From an uncultured Pseudomonadota bacterium (GTDB lineage Bacteria; Bdellovibrionota_B; Oligoflexia; Oligoflexales; CAILAO01), in the NCBI GenBank assembly GCA_903832105.1, contig CAILAO010000081.1:1-10700 (forward strand): a stretch of DNA of 10,700 nt, read 5' to 3'. Below the pieces are notes generated by a model, which saw nothing but the letters and a program-made list of their open reading frames with translations, had not been told where the DNA came from and did not search any database. Numbering within the stretch: position 1 is the first letter of the stretch; every line of letters starts with the position of its first letter. A program made the position numbers and the translations under genes. Positions 6,847 to 10,700 of this stretch are shown in pieces.

Positions 6847-7638
6847 ATGCTCTGGCCCATGCATGTCGAGATAATACCCAACGTCACCGATAACAATTGC
6901 CTTTTTTTACACGGCAACCTGGCCTCTAACCGCTGGTGGGTAAAAACAATTTCCGAGTGGCAGAAAATAGCCCGCGAAGAAAAAAGAAATAAAAAGGGAC
7001 TTTTAATCCTGGCTGAATGGCGTGGGTGCGGCCAATCCTCTCCGCCTTCCTCCATTGATGATCTCCATCCGGACAACCTCGCTCTCGATCATATCAGCCT
7101 CCTAGAAGGCCTTTCCCTTGAGCAAGCCGATTTAGTCGGCCATTCCACCGGCGGTCTTATCGCTTTGGCTGCATTGAGTCTTAAACCTAAACTTTTCCGC
7201 CGCGCCGTTCTTCTCGACACGGTCCCGGCAAAGGGACTTCATTTTCCGCCGGAAGCCATTCAGGGACTGGAAATGATGCGCCAAGACCGCCATGTCTGCG
7301 CCCAAATGCTAAGAAACGCCATCATGAATTTCGACTATGATTCCGACTTTTTTGTGGATTTAATAAACGACGCCATGAACTGTCATGAGTTTGTTTGGAC
7401 CGGCATCCCAAAAATCCTCACGTCTCTTAACATCGAATCCCGTTTATCTTCCATCCGTCATCCCATTTTGATAGTCCACGGAAAAAAGGACGTTGTTATT
7501 GACTATGGTTCGTCACTAGATCTTTCTGAAAAACTGGCTAATTCTCAGATTGTACTCTTGGAGGATGCTGGACATTCTCCAAACCTGGAACTGCCAATTT
7601 GTTTTGCAAGAATGTTGGATAAGTTCTTTTCGGGCTGA
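6847..7638 (+). CDS. Alpha/beta hydrolase (cytoplasmic)
   Basis: A 263-residue single-domain alpha/beta hydrolase with no signal peptide. Motifs in order: the oxyanion-hole strand 'CLFLHGN' (18-24); 'EWRGCGQS' (57-64), like the 'D.RG.G.S' loop; the nucleophile elbow 'LVGHSTGG' with Ser100; a probable acid Asp215 in 'IVHGKKDVV'; and catalytic His243 in 'EDAGHSPNLE'. All triad positions are present. The start is ATG 6847-6849, with GGAGGA (6835-6840) 6 bases upstream. It is transcribed away from the thiolase operon and shares a 170-base intergenic region with it, so it could share control by the double TetR. Such enzymes include esterases, thioesterases and lactonases; the substrate cannot be told. 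A job on the product of the divergent operon is inference only. The stop codon is embedded in the terminator stem. Confidence 0.9.
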   Translation: MLWPMHVEIIPNVTDNNCLFLHGNLASNRWWVKTISEWQKIAREEKRNKKGLLILAEWRGCGQSSPPSSIDDLHPDNLALDHISLLEGLSLEQADLVGHSTGGLIALAALSLKPKLFRRAVLLDTVPAKGLHFPPEAIQGLEMMRQDRHVCAQMLRNAIMNFDYDSDFFVDLINDAMNCHEFVWTGIPKILTSLNIESRLSSIRHPILIVHGKKDVVIDYGSSLDLSEKLANSQIVLLEDAGHSPNLELPICFARMLDKFFSG

Positions 7639-7653
7639 GACCACAGCCCTTTT
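7632..7653 (+). terminator. Intrinsic terminator of the alpha/beta hydrolase gene
   Basis: GGGCTG (7632-7637) and CAGCCC (7644-7649) form a perfect 6-bp GC-rich stem around a 6-base loop, followed directly by TTTT (7650-7653). The hydrolase TGA (7636-7638) lies in the left arm. On the minus strand the sequence after the stem is not T-rich, so it should stop only plus-strand transcription. Confidence 0.8.
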
Positions 7654-7654
7654 A

Positions 7655-7679
7655 TTGAGCCCTGCATAAATACGATGAC
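7655..7679 (+). repeat. Left terminal inverted repeat of the MITE-like element
   Basis: Begins TTGAGCCCTGCATAAATA just inside the TA at 7653-7654 and pairs with 7753-7777 except at 7673. Confidence 0.8.
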
Positions 7680-7752
7680 GGCGTTGTTTCCTCGCGGGTC
7701 GTGCTCATTGGCCCCACAAGCCAATTCCGCGCGCCCCGTTTCGTCACGCCTT

Positions 7753-7777
7753 GTCATCCTATTTATGCAGGGCTCAA
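7753..7777 (-). repeat. Right terminal inverted repeat of the MITE-like element
   Basis: Reads TTGAGCCCTGCATAAATA on the minus strand just inside the TA at 7778-7779. Its first bases supply the TGA stop of the secreted hydrolase gene. Confidence 0.8.
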
Positions 7778-9198
7778 TAGTCGCTCACAAATTCCACGAC
7801 TTCATCAAGAACATCGGGCCTCGTCACAAGATCGCGATGGGCATCTATGGGCGTCTTGGTCCAGTCTCGAATGAACGAAATGTTGTGGGCCTTTTCAGAA
7901 GGAATATAGCCAGAATAGGGCTTCATCATGTCCACGGCATCATACGGCATGACGCCCGCCATCACCTTGGTGGCTTTGGGCATGCCTTTGGCGGCAGACT
8001 CAACCCACCTCGTGTACTGCGAGTCAGGCATAAATTCGCCGCGAAATTCAAACGGCGTTCCAGGCACATCGTTCATACCAGCAAACGACCCACCCAACAG
8101 CACCATCGCATGAATCTTGGTCCACCGGGACAGGGTCGGGTCCGAAACGTAGGGCACGTGGTCATAATCTCCGAGTACAGTCTGTCTCATTGGTTTCGGA
8201 AGCGGCACGAGTCCAGCTGCATAGGCAAAGGCAAGATTGGCTCCGAGCGAATATCCCACGATCGTCGCCTCAGTTGCGCCGCTATACTCCATGGCATAGT
8301 CAATGAAACTTCGTATAGTCTCGATGTAATAAGAATTTGGCAATGTCGCATCAAAAAACACCAATGTCTCATGGCGGTATTCTGGCGCGAACATCACATC
8401 AAGAGGAAGGCCAGACTTCACAAAACGGCGAATAAGTTCATGCATGCCAAAATGCCCGCCGATCGCCACCGACGGATCAAGGGTCTCGGGATCACGGCCG
8501 TTGCCAGGAAGAAGGATCACGATGTTGCCATGGTTCTTTTGCACGGCGTCTCTAACGTGATCTTGACTGCCATGCGGGCCTCCACCACCAAACCCCTTGG
8601 GCATTTCTTTACCGACACGCGAAAGATCAAAATCCAGCGGAAAGCCTAGGGGAATATCTCTCAGGTTTGGGTCAGGCTTGCGCGCGTGATCTCTCAATGG
8701 CTTCAGGAAAAAGTCCACTGCAGAGGGACCGCACTCCATCACATACTGCATGGCCGCAATTTCCTCGAACAAGTTCTTGCCAAAAACAAGATAAAGAAGC
8801 GTGTCTTGATAGTCGGCGCGCTCTTCGAGCATCTCTTCAAATCTGGTTGCAGCATTTCCCAGCCCGTCAATATAATGCGAAAAATCACTCCTATCGCGAA
8901 GATGCTCGTGCAGCATCCGTAACCTGCCAGCAAAGTCATCAAAAAGCTTTGTTGAGGCCATGCGCGGACCATCCGTCTTGAATTTATCGGGGAAGCTTGC
9001 AAGAAAAAAGGCCGCCGAGAAAGCTACGTTTTTCCGACTTTCGATATGAAGCGCCCCAAGGGCGTCTAAGTTCACAAAAACCCTTTGATCCGACATCCTC
9101 ACGCGCTGGTAGGCCACATCGCTCGATACGGCCGCAAAGACAACGGAGGTCAGAGTTGGGGTTGCAAGACTCAAAATGAAAAACAGACGAAAAAGCAT
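7774..9198 (-). CDS. Secreted alpha/beta hydrolase-fold protein of unknown substrate
   Basis: A 474-residue protein starting at ATG 9196-9198. Residues 1-22 form a Sec-type signal peptide: 'MLFR', a hydrophobic stretch 'LFFILSLATPTLTSVV', then a likely cut after 'FA'. This puts the protein in the periplasm or outside the cell. An N-terminal alpha-helical region of unknown kind (about 40-200) ends in a Gly-rich loop 'GFGGGGPHG' (202-210). The hydrolase core follows: 'IVILLPGNG' (226-234, oxyanion strand), the nucleophile elbow 'IVGYSLGANLA' (313-323) with Ser317, and a probable catalytic His453 in 'PIDAHRDLV'. The acid residue is not obvious; Asp420 is one candidate. The Shine-Dalgarno site is weak, but the signal peptide supports this start. 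The last codon and the stop (TAT TGA) are created by the MITE-like insertion; without it the frame would end one residue earlier. I do not recognise the precise family. Confidence 0.82.
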   Translation of the reverse strand: MLFRLFFILSLATPTLTSVVFAAVSSDVAYQRVRMSDQRVFVNLDALGALHIESRKNVAFSAAFFLASFPDKFKTDGPRMASTKLFDDFAGRLRMLHEHLRDRSDFSHYIDGLGNAATRFEEMLEERADYQDTLLYLVFGKNLFEEIAAMQYVMECGPSAVDFFLKPLRDHARKPDPNLRDIPLGFPLDFDLSRVGKEMPKGFGGGGPHGSQDHVRDAVQKNHGNIVILLPGNGRDPETLDPSVAIGGHFGMHELIRRFVKSGLPLDVMFAPEYRHETLVFFDATLPNSYYIETIRSFIDYAMEYSGATEATIVGYSLGANLAFAYAAGLVPLPKPMRQTVLGDYDHVPYVSDPTLSRWTKIHAMVLLGGSFAGMNDVPGTPFEFRGEFMPDSQYTRWVESAAKGMPKATKVMAGVMPYDAVDMMKPYSGYIPSEKAHNISFIRDWTKTPIDAHRDLVTRPDVLDEVVEFVSDY

Positions 9199-9212
9199 AA
9201 GGACGTCTTAAC

Positions 9213-9238
9213 ATGGCGGCGGTACGTGCCGCTACCAT
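9213..9238. promoter_or_regulatory. 26-bp imperfect palindrome upstream of the secreted hydrolase
   Basis: The sequence from 9213 (ATGGCGGCGGTAC) to 9238 (ending GCCGCTACCAT) is symmetrical at 10 of 13 position pairs. It is centred 27-28 bases before the hydrolase start. It could be an operator for a dimeric regulator or an mRNA leader hairpin. No promoter with good -35 and -10 boxes was found beside it. Confidence 0.4.
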
Positions 9239-9608
9239 AAAAACAGATTCTATTGCCAAGCCGAACGGTGGCTCGTAAACGGCTCAGCCAGAAATACTAA
9301 ACCACGAACACAGCGTCAAACTTGCATGCAGCCCTCCAAATTGCCAATCAGCCTCACCGGCGCAAAATTGTCCATCAAGGCGTCACAGCAATTGCATTCA
9401 CTCGATCGCCACACACGTTCAAATCCAACTCGGGGAGTGGCCGGGGGGTGGAACTTGAGTCAAACGAAACTGGAAGAAGCTTGCCGTGTAAGACTTATCG
9501 CTCACAGCATGCAAAGTTTCGGATGGAAAACTGTCTGAGGTGGAATGTATCGGACACCAAGTGCAGCTTAGTTTTTAATTTTAGGAGGCACAATCGATGG
9601 AATGATAT
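9239..9608. other. Stretch without a recognisable gene
   Basis: Open frames on the plus strand (9322-9612 and 9326-9538) have no good ribosome site, no recognisable motif and overlap each other, so they look like chance. A tRNA-like GTTCAAATCC at 9417-9426 has no pairing T-stem. Near the end is an orphan AGGAGG (9583-9588). The stretch may hold gene debris or regulatory sequence, but nothing could be identified. Confidence 0.5.
9583..9605 (+). other. Strong Shine-Dalgarno followed by a two-codon frame
   Basis: AGGAGG (9583-9588) lies 8 bases before ATG 9597-9599, whose frame is ATG GAA TGA. This may be the start site of a lost gene or chance. No continuing homologous protein was seen in the other frames. 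Confidence 0.3.
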
Positions 9609-9637
9609 TTGACATAGCTAATGCTATATCGCATGAT
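9609..9637 (+). promoter_or_regulatory. Candidate promoter of the DUF4143 ATPase gene with inverted repeat in its spacer
   Basis: TTGACA (9609-9614) is followed after 17 bases by CATGAT (9632-9637), which matches 4 of 6 of the -10 consensus; a nearby GATAAT (9635-9640) fits the -10 better but at a 20-base spacing. A perfect inverted repeat ATAGC-taat-GCTAT (9614-9627) fills the spacer and could be an operator. The gene start at 9670 lies about 30 bases downstream. Confidence 0.4.
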
Positions 9638-9669
9638 AATCCACATAGACGATGTTTTTGGCGGGTTGT

Positions 9670-10700
9670 ATGGAATATATTGAAAGATATTTGGATCTTA
9701 GGCCAATTTTAGCGGAGAAAAGCTGCTTTTTATTCGGGCCTCGCCAAACCGGAAAAAGTACTCTTATCAGGCATAAACTAAAGGAATGCAAGACATATAA
9801 TCTGTTGGATAAAGGCACGTTTCGGGATCTAAACTACGACCCTGGAAAAATCCGTCGGGAGTTGACTCCAAATGATCACATTGTTGTCATTGATGAAGTC
9901 CAAAAAATTCCTGATTTACTTGATGAAGTGCATCTTCTAATTGAAGAGTTGGGGGTCAAATTCCTTCTTACCGGATCAAGCGCACGTACTCTGAAAAGAA
10001 AAGGCGTCAATATGCTAGGAGGTCGCGCAAGATCTAGACATCTTCATCCTTTCATTTTTTCGGAACTCAAAAAAGCCTTTAACCTTCTGAAGGCATGTAA
10101 TACGGGACTCGTTCCGTCAATTTATTTGTCAACATCTCCTCATGAGGATTTAAAAGCTTACGTCGATGATTACCTGAAGGAGGAAATATCCGCTGAGGCA
10201 GTCGTACGAAATCTAGGAGCGTTTAGCAGATTTTTGGAAGTTGCTGGTCAATGTCACGGGAAGATTATCAACTATGCAAACGTCGCCGATGATGCCCAGA
10301 TCCACGCCAATACAATCAGAGAATACTTTCAGATACTAAAGGACACCTTGTTGGGTTTTGAACTTCCTGCATTTAAACACAGCATTAAAAGAAAGCCGAT
10401 ATCAACTTCAAAATTCTATTTTTTTGACAGCGGCATTGCTAGATATTTACAAGGTCGGAAGGGGTTAGCACAAAAATCATCTGAATTTGGAGAGGCTTTC
10501 GAAACGTTTATATTTCAAGAACTTGTAGCATATAAATCCTATAAGCTTATTGATAAACTGAATTACTGGAGATCGAAGTCAAATTTTGAAGTGGATTTTA
10601 TTCTTGATGAAAAAAACGCGATTGATGTCAAAGCCAAAGAAAACGTTTCTGAACACGACCTCAAGGGCATACGTGCTTTTATGGAAGAAAATCTCATGAA
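9670..10700 (+). CDS. AAA ATPase with DUF4143 domain, 5' part (partial at window end)
   Basis: The frame runs from ATG 9670-9672 to the window end: 343 codons, and the C-terminus is missing. N-terminal AAA_14-type P-loop domain: Walker A 'GPRQTGKST' (23-31), Walker B 'HIVVIDEVQKIP' (70-81), and the 'FLLTGSSAR' strand (98-105) typical of this family. A DUF4143 region follows from about 165 ('VDDYLKEEI', a winged-helix-like 'NTIREYFQIL' at 214-223, 'KFYFFDSGIARYL' at 248-260). Near the end, 'FEVDFIL' (306-312) and 'AIDVKAK' (317-323) resemble the PD-(D/E)XK-like tail, with Asp where many members have Glu. A second in-frame ATG at 9652 would add 6 residues; 9670 is preferred because family members begin with a 'Y..RYL' stretch right at the start. 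The ribosome site is weak. The cellular role of this widespread, often horizontally moved family is not established. AT-rich relative to the operon. Confidence 0.88.
   Translation, partial: MEYIERYLDLRPILAEKSCFLFGPRQTGKSTLIRHKLKECKTYNLLDKGTFRDLNYDPGKIRRELTPNDHIVVIDEVQKIPDLLDEVHLLIEELGVKFLLTGSSARTLKRKGVNMLGGRARSRHLHPFIFSELKKAFNLLKACNTGLVPSIYLSTSPHEDLKAYVDDYLKEEISAEAVVRNLGAFSRFLEVAGQCHGKIINYANVADDAQIHANTIREYFQILKDTLLGFELPAFKHSIKRKPISTSKFYFFDSGIARYLQGRKGLAQKSSEFGEAFETFIFQELVAYKSYKLIDKLNYWRSKSNFEVDFILDEKNAIDVKAKENVSEHDLKGIRAFMEENLM

Larger units (their letters stand above)
7655..7777. mobile_element. MITE-like element, 123 bp, TA target duplication
   Basis: The two ends are 25-bp inverted repeats matching at 24 of 25 positions (7655-7679 and 7753-7777; the difference is at 7673). 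Both are bordered by TA (7653-7654 and 7778-7779), the duplication made by IS630/Tc1-mariner transposases. The 73-bp interior has no coding frame. It contains a second nested inverted repeat, ATTGGC (7707-7712) and GCCAAT (7720-7725), so the whole unit can fold into a long hairpin. It lies between two convergent genes, directly after the terminator of one and on the stop codon of the other. No transposase of that family is in the window; mobilisation would need one elsewhere. A REP-like or attC-like palindrome is an alternative reading, but the exact TA borders favour a transposon derivative. Confidence 0.75.

Noticed and set aside
7675..8649. Long plus-strand open frame (324 codons) opposite the secreted hydrolase
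   Set aside because: It is rich in Arg and His, has no domain or ribosome site, begins inside the MITE-like element and lies antisense to a gene with a signal peptide and catalytic motifs.
9417..9426. tRNA T-loop-like GTTCAAATCC
   Set aside because: The flanking bases cannot form a T-stem and no acceptor or anticodon arm is found around it.
9322..9612. Plus-strand open frames of 96 and 70 codons in the gap before the ATPase
   Set aside because: They overlap each other in different frames, have no Shine-Dalgarno site and no recognisable motif.
1..10700. CRISPR array, rRNA or tandem repeat array
   Set aside because: No regularly spaced direct repeats or rRNA-like conserved blocks were seen in either strand.

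Overview
The window looks like a chromosomal accessory region of a Gram-negative bacterium. Grounds: a signal-peptide exported hydrolase, an S41 peptidase, bacterial Shine-Dalgarno sites and a long TetR-controlled metabolic operon. A deltaproteobacterial or Bdellovibrionota-like host would fit the gene mix, but the sequence does not settle this. The two ends (S41 peptidase and AAA/DUF4143 ATPase) look more AT-rich than the middle, so the region seems to be a mosaic.

Layout. 1-1017 (+): 3' part of an S41 peptidase, followed directly by a stem-loop. About 1050-1760 (-): a broken, internally deleted DDE transposase. 1870-6676 (-): a tightly packed operon, read from high to low coordinates: a 32-codon remnant of a short-chain dehydrogenase (SDR), an acetyl-CoA acetyltransferase (thiolase), an acetyl-CoA hydrolase/CoA-transferase family protein, a 398-residue regulator made of two TetR units in one chain, and a KAS III-like condensing enzyme that keeps the catalytic Cys but lacks the usual His and Asn. 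A plausible promoter lies at 6754-6782. 6847-7638 (+): a divergent alpha/beta hydrolase with its own intrinsic terminator. 7655-7777: a 123-bp MITE-like element with 25-bp terminal inverted repeats and TA duplications. 7774-9198 (-): a secreted alpha/beta hydrolase whose stop codon was apparently hit by that element. 9199-9669: no recognisable gene. 9670-10700 (+): an AAA ATPase of the DUF4143 type that runs off the window.

How the genes may work together. Thiolase, SDR and CoA-transferase are the usual parts of acetoacetyl-CoA / 3-hydroxyacyl-CoA metabolism (short-chain acid use, ketone-body or PHB-type chemistry). Here the reductase has been deleted to a stub, while the thiolase, CoA-transferase, regulator and KAS III-like enzyme are intact with good ribosome sites. 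The remaining operon could make or rearrange a 3-oxoacyl thioester and pass an acyl group on through the unusual KAS III. The divergent hydrolase could act on the product. The pathway is inference; the layout, the relics and the active-site changes are read from the sequence.

The best leads are the KAS III/CoA-transferase/thiolase cluster with its single-chain double TetR, the SDR stub, and the TA-type miniature element inserted exactly in a stop codon.
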